Shown here in pieces: positions 9,154-23,198 of a stretch of 64,000 nt of DNA (its first letter is position 1; the number at the start of each line of letters is the position of its first letter). The notes beneath the pieces are model-generated. The model did no database searches. It was not told the DNA's origin and saw only the letters and a list, made by a program, of their open reading frames with translations. A program made the position numbers and the translations under genes. Source of the DNA: Herbaspirillum chlorophenolicum. Its GTDB lineage: Bacteria > Pseudomonadota > Gammaproteobacteria > Burkholderiales > Burkholderiaceae_D. Location of the stretch: assembly GCF_001189955.1 (NCBI RefSeq), contig NZ_LFLT01000029.1:1-64000 (forward strand), given 5' to 3'.

Positions 9154-9771
9154 TCAGGCCGGGACAGTGTCCCGGCCTTGTCTTTCAGCGTGCCGCCAAC
9201 TGCGCCAGCCCGCCGTCGCCATGATGACGAACAGGCCGTACAGTATTGCCGTCAGCGTCAGATGCTTGTAGAGGTAGAGGCCGACATACAGCACATCCAC
9301 CAGGATCCATACCAGCCAGTTTTCGATTTTCTTGCGCGACAGCAGGAGTTGCCCCACCAGGCTGCCGGCGGTAAGGAAAGCATCCATGTGCGGCACGTCG
9401 GTATCGGTGTAGCGGCGCAGGAACCAGGACAGGAGAGCAAAGCCCGCGCACCACGCCACCAGCATCCACATCCAGCCGGCACGATCCAGGCGCGACACCG
9501 GCAGCGGCTGGCGCTGTTGGCCGCCGCGCAGCCATTGATACCAGCCCCACACCGACACCGCGACAAAAACGAATTGCAAGCCGGAGTCGCCGTACAAGCG
9601 GGCATCGACGAACACTGCCGCATACAGCAGCGAAGACAGGATGGAAAACAGCCAGGCCCAATGATTTTGGCGGATGTTGAGCCAGACGGTGAGCACCGCC
9701 AGCAGAAATGACACCAGCTCCAGCGGCGTGGTGGACAGGCCGAACAACGACAGCGGCGTATCGATCGACAT
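9154..9771 (-). CDS. pnuC: PnuC-family nicotinamide riboside transporter
   Basis: A 205-residue inner-membrane protein with about seven hydrophobic segments and the Trp-rich signatures of PnuC: TVWLNIRQNHWAWLFSILSS near the N-terminus and VWGWYQWLRGG in the middle. PnuC moves nicotinamide riboside (in some relatives thiamine or riboflavin) by facilitated diffusion, with trapping by a cytoplasmic kinase. No riboswitch or nadR gene is visible beside it, so the vitamin specificity is inferred from the family. Its 3' end overlaps the hairpin shared with the convergent diguanylate cyclase gene. Confidence 0.85.
   Translation of the reverse strand: MSIDTPLSLFGLSTTPLELVSFLLAVLTVWLNIRQNHWAWLFSILSSLLYAAVFVDARLYGDSGLQFVFVAVSVWGWYQWLRGGQQRQPLPVSRLDRAGWMWMLVAWCAGFALLSWFLRRYTDTDVPHMDAFLTAGSLVGQLLLSRKKIENWLVWILVDVLYVGLYLYKHLTLTAILYGLFVIMATAGWRSWRHAERQGRDTVPA
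9157..9184 (+). terminator. Terminator after the diguanylate cyclase gene
   Basis: A perfect 9-bp stem, GGCCGGGAC with GTCCCGGCC, has a 3-nt loop and is followed by TTGTCTTT. It lies 18 nt past the cyclase stop and inside the 3' end of the convergent pnuC. Confidence 0.75.
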
Positions 9772-9861
9772 TCGCTTGGATCCGGGATGGTAGGGAAATG
9801 GTCAGGATGACTGGACAGGCAGGCGCCCGACTTATCCCGTCACAGCCTGCGCAGGCTGCGG

Positions 9862-10266
9862 CTAGCGCGTGGCCTTGGGCGCTCCGGCTGCCCCGCCCGA
9901 CGACGGTGCTGCGGCAGGCACTGAAACGCTGTTGGGCTGGCCTGAACCCGGCATATAGGGATTGGGATTGGCTGACGCAAATGGCTTGCCCGATGCGCCG
10001 TCCAGCACCTGGATGAAGACCTCGTTCTGTTTGATCATCCCCAGTTCGAAACGTGCGCGCTCTTCGACCGCGCCCTTGCTCTGCGTCAGGTCGTCGACTT
10101 CCGACGCCAGCTTGGCATTGCGCTCCTTGAGCTCATCGTTCTTCTTGCGCGCCTGCTGGACCTGCTTGTCGAGCTCCCAGACCTTGAACCAGCCGCCTTT
10201 GCCCAGCCAAAGCGGATACTGGATCAACACCAGCAGGACAGACAGGCAAAGAATAATCAGGCGCAT
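9862..10266 (-). CDS. ftsB: Cell division protein FtsB
   Basis: A 134-residue bitopic membrane protein of the divisome. The N-terminal membrane segment ([20 protein letters not shown]) is followed by a periplasmic leucine-zipper coiled coil (about 30-75) that pairs with FtsL and FtsQ, and a conserved FtsB tail ([20 protein letters not shown]). The C-terminal 40 residues are an extra Pro/Ser/Gly/Ala-rich extension beyond the roughly 100 residues usual for the family. It follows eno by about 60 nt on the same strand, the order usual in beta- and gammaproteobacteria. Confidence 0.93.
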   Translation of the reverse strand: MRLIILCLSVLLVLIQYPLWLGKGGWFKVWELDKQVQQARKKNDELKERNAKLASEVDDLTQSKGAVEERARFELGMIKQNEVFIQVLDGASGKPFASANPNPYMPGSGQPNSVSVPAAAPSSGGAAGAPKATR

Positions 10267-10324
10267 AGCCGGGAGCTCTCAGCGCAGCGCATGCCTCAGG
10301 TTGCGAGGCACGCGCCGCTACGCT

Positions 10325-11620
<1,296 letters not shown>

Positions 11621-11736
11621 TCAAGGTTTTAAAAATTGTAGGCTGGGTGCAGGCTTTGCCGAGGGCGCTGCCGCTTATGGCTTGGCGCCAGCCGCACAAT
11701 GAAACGGCCGCCGGGCGGCAGCCGCTTTACGTACGA

Positions 11737-14287
<2,551 letters not shown>

Positions 14288-14403
14288 CCCCAAAGCGCTC
14301 GTATTTTTAATCCCCTTGCGCCGATATCTGTCTCACCGCGGCGAAACTTGCATGGAGAAAACACGGCCCGCGAGGCCTCCCGTCTTGACAGCCGCGAATC
14401 CGC

Positions 14404-15219
14404 TTAGTTCTTCGTTCCTCCCGCTTGCAGCAGCACCTGAATCATCTCGTGCGCGGCCTGGGCTGCGGGTACCGGCGACTCCATCGGAAACAGGTGGCCG
14501 CCGGGGATCTGGCAAAAATGGCCACCCACCAGGCGCCTGGTGGCATCCAGCCCGGCCAGGCGGCACTCGACGGAATCGGTGCCGCCGACAAACCCGATCG
14601 GCACCGGATAAGGCCGGCGCGTCAGGCATCCAAGGTGATGGGGAATGGTGCGATAGACCGCAGTCTCCGCCTCGCGTGTGAAGCGCAGGCCTACGCTGCC
14701 GTCGTCCTGCGGCGCGATGCCATGCTCCACGTAGTCGCGCAGCACGCGCTGCGGCCAAGCGGCGAACATGGCTTTGGCGGCGTAATGCTGGTAGGCGCTT
14801 TCCATGTCCGGCCAGACATTGCGGCGCTTGACCGAAGCCACCGCCGGCGAACGCTTGCTTTCCAGCTTGAGCAATTTGACAATGCGCAAGGCCTGCGCGC
14901 GCCAGCCCGCCACGACGGGGGAATCCAGCAACACCACGCAGCGCGCCAGGTCGGGACGCTTGCGCGCCGCCATCAGCGACAGGATGCCGCCCATCGAGTG
15001 TCCCACCAGGATCGCCGGTTCGCTGTAGTTGCTCTCCAACTCCGCCACCAGCTCGCGCGTGAGCTTGCGCCAGCCGTCGTCGACCGGATAACGCGGGTTG
15101 TGCGCATGCATGGCGAGCGCACGCACGTCGTAGTGCTGGCGCAGTTGTTCGAAGAACATGCCATAGGTACCGGCCGGGTAGCTGTTGGCATGCGCGAAAT
15201 GCAAGATCGGCAAGCTCAT
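14404..15219 (-). CDS. Alpha/beta-hydrolase
   Basis: A 271-residue alpha/beta-hydrolase, counting from the ATG at 15219 (MSLPILHFAHANSYPAG). Oxyanion region LHFAHAN, nucleophile elbow GHSMGG, a late acidic residue (in FVGGTDSVEC) and the catalytic His in PGGHLFPMESP complete the triad. Substrate unknown; the fold covers esterases, lactonases and thioesterases. An in-frame ATG at 15252 exists, but the extension (MLPPEPFYSVP) does not look like part of the fold. It stands between pyrG and comEC on the same strand with gaps on both sides, so it is probably a separate unit. Confidence 0.8.
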   Translation of the reverse strand: MSLPILHFAHANSYPAGTYGMFFEQLRQHYDVRALAMHAHNPRYPVDDGWRKLTRELVAELESNYSEPAILVGHSMGGILSLMAARKRPDLARCVVLLDSPVVAGWRAQALRIVKLLKLESKRSPAVASVKRRNVWPDMESAYQHYAAKAMFAAWPQRVLRDYVEHGIAPQDDGSVGLRFTREAETAVYRTIPHHLGCLTRRPYPVPIGFVGGTDSVECRLAGLDATRRLVGGHFCQIPGGHLFPMESPVPAAQAAHEMIQVLLQAGGTKN

Positions 15220-15330
15220 GGGAACGGAATAGAAAGGTTCTGGCGGCAGCATAGCAAAACCGCAATCACCCTGAGCGTGCTATTTTCCCGGATCGCGAAA
15301 TGCTGACAAACCAGGGCCTGTTAACAGGCC

Positions 15331-17817
15331 CTAGTGCCCATACCAGTAGCGCGGATGCGCCTTACGGTACTCCTCCACACTCAACTGATCGCCAAAGGCG
15401 ATGGTCACCGCCCCCGACTCGTCGGTGCGCACGCGCCGTATGCCCAACTGCCGGTAACGCTCGAAGATTTCCGGCTTGGGATGGTTGAAGCGGTTACGGT
15501 AGCCGACCTGGAATATCGCCACCTCCGGCCGCACGGCGCGCAGGAACGGCTCGGTCGAAGACGTGCCGCTGCCGTGGTGCGGTGCCAGCAGCACGGTCGA
15601 TGGCAACTGCTCCGCCATGGCGCCGTTGAGCAATTGGTCTTCTTGCACCGCCTCGATATCGCCGGCCAGCAGAATGGATTGGCGTCCAATCTGCACCTTC
15701 AGCACGCAACTGAACGCATTGGGCTTCCATTTGGTGCTGTCATAGATGGCAGGTGCCGGATGCAGCATGGTGAAGCCGATACCGTCCCAGTTCCACGATT
15801 GCCCCGCCATGCAGCGCCGATGCGACGGCGCGGCCTTGACGATGGGATTATCGTCAGGCAACGACGAATAGACGCTGTCGACCTGCATGCCCTTGAGCAG
15901 GGACAAGGCCCCGCCGGAATGGTCGATATCGCTATGCGAGATGACCATGCGGTCGATCCGGTCGATGCCGCGCGCGCGCAGGTAAGGCAGCAGCACGCGG
16001 GTAGCGCCATCGGATTGCGGCGTGTAGTACGGGCCGGTGTCGTACAGCAGGCGGTGGCCCGGCGTCTCCACCAGCAGCGCCATGCCCTGCCCGATATCGA
16101 AGGCCGTCACGCGCATGCTGCCGTCGGACGGCGCGGTGGGTGCGTTCAACACCAGCGGCAGCCAGCCGAATACGCCCAGCCAGCGAGCCGGCCAGCCGCG
16201 CGGCGCCAGGATCAGCAGCGTACCGCCCAGCGCCAGCAGGAACATCCACCAGCTCGGCAGCGGCGTTTCCCATACCACGAACGGCATGGCGTCCAGCCAG
16301 CGCAGGAATTCAGCCAGCAGCACCAGCAACTGGTGCGGAACCTGCAGCACCCATTCGGCGGCAAATGCCGGCAACAGGCTGCCCAGCAACGACAGCGGCG
16401 TGATCACCAGCCCCACCAGCGGGATAGCGACCGCGTTGGCGATCGGGCTGACCAGCGAATATTGGCCAAACAGCAATACCGTCAGCGGCACCAGGCCGAG
16501 CGTGACGATGTACTGAGCCTGGGCGCCGGATTTGATCGCCAGCCAAAGCTTCTGCCACCACTGGGTACGCGCCGCCGCCTCCATCGCATGGCGCGGCTGC
16601 ATGCGCCCGACCGTGCCGTACAGCAGTAAGGCCACGGCGCCAAAGGACAGCCAGAAGCCCGGCCACATCAGGGACCAGGGGTCGAGCAACAGCACCAGCC
16701 CCAGTGCCAGGCACAACACCACCGACACGCGCATGATGCGGCCGCTCCAGAAAGCCATGCCAACCACGACCAGCATGTACAGCGTGCGTTGCGCCGGCAC
16801 ACCGAAGCCGGCCAGCAAGACATACAGCACCGCCGTCAGCATGCCGGCGATGACCGCCACCTTCTGCGCCGGCAGCAGCAACGGCAATTGCGCGCCGGTA
16901 AAGAATGAACGCCGCCACAGCCAGCTCGCCAGCCCGCCGCACAATGCCGCCAGCATGGTGATGTGCAGGCCGGAAATCGCCATCAGGTGGCCGATGCCGG
17001 TGCGGTTGAAGATGCTCCAGTCGGATTGGCTGATGCCGCGCTGGTCACCCATGACCAGGGCCGCGATCACCGGCGCGTAAGGCTCGCCCGGCAGCGCCGC
17101 CAGGATGCGGTCGCGCAGCCAGCCACGCGCGTATTCGATGACATAGAACGGCGTCCAGACAAATGCGTCGACGCGCCGGTTGGTCGCGCTCGCCGGCGCC
17201 CCGGATGCAGCCGGCGTCCCGACTACGTAGCCGGTGGCGCGCACGTCGTCCTGCAACAGCCACACCTCATAATCGAAACCGCCCGGATTGGCGTTGCCGT
17301 GCGGACGCTTCAGGCGCACCGTCAGCCGCCAGCGCTCGCCGGGCCGGATATTAGCCACCGGCTGGGGCCCCGGCGGCGCCGCTTCACCATCCTCCACCGG
17401 CGCCTGATAGCGCCGGTTGCCGTACCACGCCAATGCCAGCCTGGGCGGCACCGGCGGCGTCACTGCCCCCTGCTGCACCACCTGTTCGACATCGAAACGA
17501 AAGCGCACGCCCTGTTCATTGCGGTCCGGCAGGTCGGCTACGGTGCCGATCACGGTCACCTCCCTGCCCTCCCACGCCGGCGGCAGCTCCTGCTCCAGGT
17601 AATAGTGCGCAAAGGCCCCGGCCCACAAAAAACCCACCCAGGCGCCACAGGTCAGCAGCAATGGGATACGCAGAAAGGGTTGCCAGAATTTCCATGCAGT
17701 GAGCGCCAGCAGCCCGGCCAGCACCAGGCCGGCCACATACCACTCCATGCCGGGCAGCCGCGCCTGCATCTGCAGCAATCCGATGCCGAAGGCAAAGCCG
17801 ATGATCACACTGCGCAT
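15331..17817 (-). CDS. comEC: ComEC/Rec2 DNA-uptake channel
   Basis: An 828-residue polytopic inner-membrane protein of natural transformation, thought to carry single-stranded DNA into the cytoplasm. Order: N-terminal hydrophobic helices and an OB-like DUF4131 region (about 1-220), the competence membrane domain (about 240-540, starting GISQSDWSIFNRTGIGHLMA), then a C-terminal metallo-beta-lactamase-like domain (about 565-800) with the metal motif SHSDIDHSGG and LLAPHHGSGTSS. Length fits the family. Its ATG overlaps the tatD stop by one base (TGATG), so both genes are probably co-transcribed. Confidence 0.93.
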   Translation of the reverse strand: MRSVIIGFAFGIGLLQMQARLPGMEWYVAGLVLAGLLALTAWKFWQPFLRIPLLLTCGAWVGFLWAGAFAHYYLEQELPPAWEGREVTVIGTVADLPDRNEQGVRFRFDVEQVVQQGAVTPPVPPRLALAWYGNRRYQAPVEDGEAAPPGPQPVANIRPGERWRLTVRLKRPHGNANPGGFDYEVWLLQDDVRATGYVVGTPAASGAPASATNRRVDAFVWTPFYVIEYARGWLRDRILAALPGEPYAPVIAALVMGDQRGISQSDWSIFNRTGIGHLMAISGLHITMLAALCGGLASWLWRRSFFTGAQLPLLLPAQKVAVIAGMLTAVLYVLLAGFGVPAQRTLYMLVVVGMAFWSGRIMRVSVVLCLALGLVLLLDPWSLMWPGFWLSFGAVALLLYGTVGRMQPRHAMEAAARTQWWQKLWLAIKSGAQAQYIVTLGLVPLTVLLFGQYSLVSPIANAVAIPLVGLVITPLSLLGSLLPAFAAEWVLQVPHQLLVLLAEFLRWLDAMPFVVWETPLPSWWMFLLALGGTLLILAPRGWPARWLGVFGWLPLVLNAPTAPSDGSMRVTAFDIGQGMALLVETPGHRLLYDTGPYYTPQSDGATRVLLPYLRARGIDRIDRMVISHSDIDHSGGALSLLKGMQVDSVYSSLPDDNPIVKAAPSHRRCMAGQSWNWDGIGFTMLHPAPAIYDSTKWKPNAFSCVLKVQIGRQSILLAGDIEAVQEDQLLNGAMAEQLPSTVLLAPHHGSGTSSTEPFLRAVRPEVAIFQVGYRNRFNHPKPEIFERYRQLGIRRVRTDESGAVTIAFGDQLSVEEYRKAHPRYWYGH

Positions 17818-18623
17818 CAGAGACTCAATCCGGAGGAGGCAAGCCGTGGCAAGGCGGCCCGTGCATTGGCGGAAGTGGCGGCGGCGACCTCTTGCAGCGG
17901 CAGGCCGCGCAGCTCGGCCAGCACTTCGCCGATGCGTGGAATCTGGTCCGGGGTATTGATGCCGGGATGCCGCCAGGCGGGGGAAATATCAGGCGCATCG
18001 GTCTCCAGCACGATGGCCGGCAACGGCAGCTCGGCGGCCAGCCGGCGGATCTGCAGCGAACGCGGAAACGTCATGGCACCGCCGAAGCCCAGGTGCAATC
18101 CCAGGTCGATAAACGCCTGCGCCTGCTGGAAGCTGCCATTGAAGGCATGGGCAATGCCGCCCGGCACGCGGATGCGGCGCAGATGCTTCAAGATGATGTC
18201 CTGCGAACGGCGCACATGCAGCAGCACCGGCAGCTCGAAATCCCGGGCCAGCTTCAATTGCTCGGAAAAGAAGAATTCCTGCTTCTCGCGCAGCGGCGTT
18301 TCCTTCAGTTCAGGCACGAAGAAATCCAGCCCGATCTCGCCGATGCCGATAAACAGCGGGTCGGCCAAGGCGCCTTCGATGGCGGTGCGCAATGCCTGCA
18401 GGTCGGATTCCTGGGCGGTCGGCACGTAAAGCGGGTGGATGCCCAGCGCGTAGACGCCATTGCCCACCTCGCGCGCCAACTGCGCCACAGTGCCGAAATT
18501 CACCCGCGCGATGGCCGGGATCACGATCGCACGCACACCGGCCTGCGCCGCATCGTCAGCGACGGAAGCGCTATGGCCGTCGAATTCCCCGGCGTCGAGA
18601 TGGCAATGCGTGTCGACCCACAT
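17817..18623 (-). CDS. tatD: TatD-family metal-dependent DNase
   Basis: A 268-residue TIM-barrel hydrolase. Metal ligands are visible in MWVDTHCHLD (two His), IGEIGLDFF (Glu), LHVRRSQD (His), GIAHAFNGS (His) and LETDAPDISP (Asp). TatD and YcfH-like enzymes are Mg-dependent 3'-5' nucleases. It is directly upstream of and overlapping comEC, a neighbour that would fit DNA handling, although the pairing may be accidental. The ATG start is the first in frame with the barrel. Confidence 0.92.
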   Translation of the reverse strand: MWVDTHCHLDAGEFDGHSASVADDAAQAGVRAIVIPAIARVNFGTVAQLAREVGNGVYALGIHPLYVPTAQESDLQALRTAIEGALADPLFIGIGEIGLDFFVPELKETPLREKQEFFFSEQLKLARDFELPVLLHVRRSQDIILKHLRRIRVPGGIAHAFNGSFQQAQAFIDLGLHLGFGGAMTFPRSLQIRRLAAELPLPAIVLETDAPDISPAWRHPGINTPDQIPRIGEVLAELRGLPLQEVAAATSANARAALPRLASSGLSL

Positions 18624-18943
18624 GAGCGTACTGGTATGGCGTGAAGACTCGATGAAAGTACATTAAGCCGCCGGCCGGCGGCGCACGCAAAGAGGGCTGG
18701 ACTGCCGTTATCGTCCTGGCATGCTTCCCCCGAAGCGTATTTTTTTAGTGCAGCATACCCGGATTCACACCAGGCCCAGAAGCGGGAGTTTACCGTTTAA
18801 CCGCCGCTTGCAACTCTTAACATGAGTAAAGAAACAGACAAACAGAATTTAACCCGGTTAAACCTCGATCCGCGTCATCTCTGAAGAACAAACAAAAAGG
18901 ACGCAATCTCTTGCGTCCTTTTTTCCGGAGCCCTGCAATCCCG
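18624..18943. other. 320-nt region without a gene
   Basis: It contains a perfect 16-nt GC palindrome (GCCGCCGGCCGGCGGC, 18665-18680) and the argE terminator at 18893-18924. No open frame with coding character is seen. Confidence 0.5.
18893..18924 (-). terminator. Terminator of argE
   Basis: A perfect 10-bp stem (AAGGACGCAA with TTGCGTCCTT, loop TCTC) is flanked by A and T runs, so it can act in both directions. It lies about 20 nt beyond the argE stop on the minus strand. Confidence 0.85.
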
Positions 18944-20116
18944 TCAGGCCGTTTCCAACGACTTGCCCAGCTTGCGCAGGAACTGCTCGCAACGGTCCAA
19001 CTGCGCCAGCGTCACGAACTCGTTGGGCTTGTGCGCATTGTCAATGCTGCCGGGGCCGCAGACGATGGTCGGGATGCCGATCTGCTGGAACAGGCCCGCT
19101 TCAGTGCCATAGGCCACCTTGCGCGTCTCGCGGTCGCCCGTCAGCGCGCGTACCAGCTCGGTGATTGCCGCCTGCTCGACTGCTTCCAGTGCCGGGCTGC
19201 CGGCGAAATTGTCGATCTCGATGCGGGCATCGGCGAACTCCGTCTTCATCTTCGGCAGCAGCACGTCGCGCACGTAGACATCGATCTGCGCCTGGATGTC
19301 GGCCACCGTCATGCCCGGCAGGTTGCGGAACTCATAGGTGAACTCGCACAGCTCGGGAATGGTGTTGACCGCGATACCGCCGCGGATCTGGTTGGTAGTC
19401 ATCGTCGTAAAGGGCACGTCGAAGAACTGGTCGTACGGGCCATTGGCCTTGTAGGCATCGGCGAAGTCGCGGATGGCGCAGATCATGCGCGCGGCGTATT
19501 CGATGGCGTTGCAGCCCTGCGGCGTCAGCGACGAGTGGGCCGACTTGCCGTGCACCTTGCAGGCGAACACGTTGATGCCCTTGTGCGCCACCACCACGTT
19601 CATGCTGGTGGGCTCGCCCACCACGCAGCCGTCGACCTTGATGCCGCGCTTGACGATTTCTTCCAGCATCGCGGGCGCGCCGATGCAACCGATTTCCTCA
19701 TCATATGAGAATGCCAGGTGCAGCGGCTTGGTGCGCGGCATGGCCAGGAACTCTGGCGTAAGCGCCATCGCCGTGGCGATGAACCCCTTCATGTCGCAAC
19801 TGCCGCGTGCGTACAGGGCGCCGTCCTTCTCGACCAGCTTGAACGGATCGGTGTCCCATTTCTGGCCGTCCACCGGCACCACGTCGGTATGGCCGGACAA
19901 GACGATGCCGCCCTGGGTCGCGCCCGCATTGGCGCCGGCGGTGGCCGGCAGCGTGGCAAACAGGTTGGCCTTGGTTTTTTCCTTGTTGTGGGCGAACCAG
20001 GGCTTGATGCCCTGCTGCTCAAGGTTATCGCGCAATGCGGCGATCAGTTCAAGATTGGAATTGCGGCTGGTGGTATCAAAGCCGACCAGTGTTTCCAGCC
20101 ATTGGCGCTTATTCAT
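18944..20116 (-). CDS. argE: Acetylornithine deacetylase
   Basis: A 390-residue M20-family zinc aminoacylase hydrolysing N-acetylornithine to ornithine in arginine synthesis. The metal and catalytic regions are visible: LSGHTDVVPVDGQKW (His, Asp), GSCDMKGFIA (Asp), SYDEEIGCIGA (catalytic Glu then metal Glu) and CGPGSIDNAHKPNEFV (late His). A dimerisation lid separates them. The length is right for ArgE rather than DapE. It stands alone with its own terminator; the other arginine gene in the window, argC, is 22 kb away. Confidence 0.92.
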   Translation of the reverse strand: MNKRQWLETLVGFDTTSRNSNLELIAALRDNLEQQGIKPWFAHNKEKTKANLFATLPATAGANAGATQGGIVLSGHTDVVPVDGQKWDTDPFKLVEKDGALYARGSCDMKGFIATAMALTPEFLAMPRTKPLHLAFSYDEEIGCIGAPAMLEEIVKRGIKVDGCVVGEPTSMNVVVAHKGINVFACKVHGKSAHSSLTPQGCNAIEYAARMICAIRDFADAYKANGPYDQFFDVPFTTMTTNQIRGGIAVNTIPELCEFTYEFRNLPGMTVADIQAQIDVYVRDVLLPKMKTEFADARIEIDNFAGSPALEAVEQAAITELVRALTGDRETRKVAYGTEAGLFQQIGIPTIVCGPGSIDNAHKPNEFVTLAQLDRCEQFLRKLGKSLETA

Positions 20117-20277
20117 TTGGTAGTACTCCCTTTCAAAACAGATCCGCTACAGGCACCGGATCGGCGCCTGCCCGCACATTCATCATCCGGCTTGGATAAG
20201 CCGCGTTCCCTGGCGGTAGACCTTTACGTCTGTGCTATTCATCGGCTGCCGCAACCGGTACGGCAATGCCTGCAAGC

Positions 20278-20991
20278 TTACTCTGGAATCGGCCCGGCCT
20301 GCTGCAGGCCATTTTCCGACAATCTCAGGACCCGGCCGCAACGTGCTGCCAGGTCGCTGTCGTGGGTCACGATTACAAAGGCCGTGCCCAGCGTCTGCGA
20401 CAACTCGATCATCAGCTCAAACGTCTTGTCGGCGGTGCCGCGGTCGAGGTTGCCGGTGGGCTCATCGGCCAGCACGCAGGCCGGATGCGTTACCAAGGCG
20501 CGCGCCAACGCCACGCGCTGGCGCTCACCCCCCGAGAGTTCGCCCGGCACGTGCGACACGCGCTGCTCCAGGCCGACCCTGGCCAGGATCTCGCGCGCCT
20601 GCTGCTGCGCCTGGTCGCGCTTGACGCGGCGGATCATCAGCGGCATGGCGACGTTGTCCAGCGCCGAGAATTCCGGCAGCAAATGGTGGAACTGGTAGAC
20701 GAAGCCCAGCGACTTGTTGCGCAGCTCGCCGCGCGCCGATTCGCCCAGGCTGGCAAAATCCCGACCCTGCAACATGACTGAACCAGTGGACGGCGTATCC
20801 AGGCCACCCAGCAGATGCAGCAGGGTCGACTTGCCGGAACCCGAGGCGCCGACGATGGCCACCTGCTCGCCGTGGTGCACGTCGATATCGATGCCCTGCA
20901 GCACCTTCACCGAATAACGCCCTTGCGTAAATGTCTTGCCCAGGCCGCGCGCGGCCAATACCACTTCGTTGTTGTCCATGACCTTATTCAT
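20278..20991 (-). CDS. lolD: Lipoprotein-releasing ABC transporter ATPase LolD
   Basis: A 237-residue ABC ATPase driving release of outer-membrane lipoproteins from the inner membrane to LolA. Walker [11 protein letters not shown]-loop [10 protein letters not shown], signature [15 protein letters not shown] and Walker [12 protein letters not shown] are all present; the Leu-rich Q-loop region is typical of LolD. The ATG at 20991 overlaps the lolC stop by 8 nt, so the two genes are coupled. Confidence 0.95.
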   Translation of the reverse strand: MNKVMDNNEVVLAARGLGKTFTQGRYSVKVLQGIDIDVHHGEQVAIVGASGSGKSTLLHLLGGLDTPSTGSVMLQGRDFASLGESARGELRNKSLGFVYQFHHLLPEFSALDNVAMPLMIRRVKRDQAQQQAREILARVGLEQRVSHVPGELSGGERQRVALARALVTHPACVLADEPTGNLDRGTADKTFELMIELSQTLGTAFVIVTHDSDLAARCGRVLRLSENGLQQAGPIPE

Positions 20992-22249
20992 AGCGCAGGG
21001 CCTCCGCCGGTTTGACACGGGCCGCGGCCCAGCTCGGATACAGCGTCGCCAGGAAGGCCAGCACCACCGCCACGCCGCCGATGGTGTAGACATCGGACCA
21101 GATCAGGTCCGAAGGCAGCTCGGAGATCACATAAACGCTCTTGGGCAGGAACTGCACGTGGAGCGCGCGTTCAATGGCCGGCACCACCACATCGATGTTG
21201 AGTGCCACCGCCACGCCAAGGCCGATGCCGATGGCCGTGCCGATCAGCCCCACCAGCGCCCCCTGGATCACGAAAATCTTCATGATGGAGCCGGGCGAAG
21301 CGCCCAGCGTGCGCAGGATGGCGATGTCGGCCTGCTTGTCGGTTACCGTCATCACCAGCGTGGACACCAGGTTGAAGGCCGCCACCGCGATGATCAGCGT
21401 CAGGATGATGAACATCATGCGCTTCTCGGTCTTGACTGCGGCGAACCAGTTGCTGTTCTGCTGCGACCAGTCGCGCAGGTAGAGGTCGCCGGTCAGCGTC
21501 GAGGCCAGTTGCTGGGTTACCTGCGGCGCCTGCAGCATGTCGCGGATGCGCAGCCGCACGCCGGTCGGGGCGTCGAGACGGAACAGGGTTTCCGCATCCT
21601 GGATGTGGATGAAGGCCAGCGAAGAGTCGAACTCATAGTGCCCGGCCTCGAAGATGCCGCCCACCGTGAACTGCTTCAAGCGCGGCAATACACCCGCCGG
21701 CGTGACCTGCCCTTGCGGCGCAATCAGCGTCACCTTGTCGCCAATGCCCACACGCAGGCCGCGCGCCAGCTCGATGCCCAGCACAATATTGAATTCACCG
21801 GGCTTGAGCGATGCAAAACTGCCCTGCTTGACCTGCCTGGCGACGTCGGAGACCTTGGGCTCTTCTTCCGGCAGCACGCCACGGATCGCGACGCCGCGCA
21901 CATTGTCATCGCGCGTCATCATCGCCTGCGCCGCCACGTAGGGCGCGGCGCCCAGCACTTCCTTGTTCTGGAAAGTCTGCTTGGCCACCGCTTGCCAGTC
22001 GCGCATGGCGCCGGAAGCGTCGAATACCTCGATATGCGCCAGCACCGACAGCATGCGGTCGCGCACTTCCTTCTGGAAACCGTTCATGACCGACAGCACC
22101 ACGATCAGCGCGGCCACGCCAAGCGCGATACCGGCCATCGAGATCAGGGAAATGAAGGAGATGAAACTGTTACGGCCGCTGCGCTTGCCAGCGCGCGTAT
22201 AGCGGATGCCGACCAACCATTCGAACGGCAGGTTTTTTATTAGACTCAA
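20984..22249 (-). CDS. lolC: Lipoprotein-releasing permease LolC/LolE family (TTG start)
   Basis: A 421-residue inner-membrane permease with FtsX-type topology: one membrane segment near residues 20-50 ([20 protein letters not shown]), a large periplasmic domain, and three C-terminal segments ending in PAEALRYE, typical of LolC/E. The TTG at 22249 is chosen because it is preceded at 7 nt by CGGAG and gives [20 protein letters not shown], the usual family start. The upstream in-frame ATG at 22420 would add a non-conserved 57-residue extension. Only one permease gene is present beside lolD, as is common in betaproteobacteria. Confidence 0.92.
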   Translation of the reverse strand: MSLIKNLPFEWLVGIRYTRAGKRSGRNSFISFISLISMAGIALGVAALIVVLSVMNGFQKEVRDRMLSVLAHIEVFDASGAMRDWQAVAKQTFQNKEVLGAAPYVAAQAMMTRDDNVRGVAIRGVLPEEEPKVSDVARQVKQGSFASLKPGEFNIVLGIELARGLRVGIGDKVTLIAPQGQVTPAGVLPRLKQFTVGGIFEAGHYEFDSSLAFIHIQDAETLFRLDAPTGVRLRIRDMLQAPQVTQQLASTLTGDLYLRDWSQQNSNWFAAVKTEKRMMFIILTLIIAVAAFNLVSTLVMTVTDKQADIAILRTLGASPGSIMKIFVIQGALVGLIGTAIGIGLGVAVALNIDVVVPAIERALHVQFLPKSVYVISELPSDLIWSDVYTIGGVAVVLAFLATLYPSWAAARVKPAEALRYE

Positions 22250-22521
22250 AATTGCTCCGAGAGAAGGCTGAATGAAAAGCGCGGCCAATGATGTCCCCAT
22301 CACAACGAAGACCGGCGCATTTCGACAGGCGAAGCGCGAAGTTTGCCACAGAATGGGCCGGGCGGCCCACTCCGGCTGCACGTTCGCTGCCGTGCTGGGA
22401 TAGAACCCAGTTTTCCCCATAGGTTCTCGGCAATACGAAGTTTAAGAACCTGACGCGGCCTTGAACAGGCGCTTGGCTCCGGCAGCCTCAACAGCCATCG
22501 AGGCACGGACGTCACTTGCCA

Positions 22522-23022
22522 TCAAGCTTTCTGCGCCCGCCACCGGCTCCACTGGGCAACGATATCCGCTGCGATTTGCACTGTCGGTTTGGTCGAATCG
22601 ACAATCATGTCGTAGCGGCAGAACCCATGCGTACGCAGATGAAACTGCGCTTCGCCCACATATCGGTTGCCTCGCGCCAGCTCACGGCGCTCGAGTTCCT
22701 CGAGCGGCGCATGCACGCCGATCCAGAATACGGTATGACCGGCAAGCAACTGTTGAAGCGTATCGGCCCAGGCCTGAGCCTCGACAATGTGTTCAACAAG
22801 GAGCTGATTGCCCGCATCGGCGAAGGCCGCGATGGAGCGGTGGAAGCCATCGAAGAAGCGCTCGCGTTCCTCGGAATTGCGCGCAAGGGGACGAAAGCCG
22901 GCCTCGGCCAGCTGGTCGGACGCGTAGTAACAGAAGGTTTCAGGCAGCACGGCACGCAGCGCGTGCGCGATGGTGCTCTTACCGGCACTCGATGTGCCAT
23001 TGAGAAAGATGATCTCGCTCAT
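22522..23022 (-). CDS. Chloramphenicol-phosphotransferase-like P-loop kinase
   Basis: A 166-residue small P-loop kinase. Walker A GTSSAGKST at 9-17, a lid-like region with FWIGVHAPLEELERRELARG (an HAPLEEL match to the CPLEELERRE motif of CPT proteins) and a C-terminal YDMIVDSTK. The CPT family phosphorylates chloramphenicol in Streptomyces, but most members in proteobacteria have unknown substrates, so no resistance role is claimed. It is transcribed away from the helicase gene with a 176-nt shared promoter region. Confidence 0.75.
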   Translation of the reverse strand: MSEIIFLNGTSSAGKSTIAHALRAVLPETFCYYASDQLAEAGFRPLARNSEERERFFDGFHRSIAAFADAGNQLLVEHIVEAQAWADTLQQLLAGHTVFWIGVHAPLEELERRELARGNRYVGEAQFHLRTHGFCRYDMIVDSTKPTVQIAADIVAQWSRWRAQKA

Positions 23023-23198
23023 TGCCCGCTCAATGTCAAAGCCCCAATGGTCATTCCATGTTCAACGCGCCACATCATCGGCAACACCGCTAAAATATGT
23101 ACGTCCATCCAGTATTCTGAAGTTATTGTCGCCGAGAGAATACCTCTTTTATATATACCGCACAAAGCTCTCCGCAGCCCCCAGCACCGAATACGCCC

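Noticed and set aside
18665-18680. 16-nt GC palindrome as a terminator
   Set aside because: There is no T-run on either side, and the argE terminator lies further on.
22300-22515. Small frame between lolC and the CPT-like kinase
   Set aside because: It is Arg/Pro rich, has no ribosome site and overlaps the rejected N-terminal extension of lolC.
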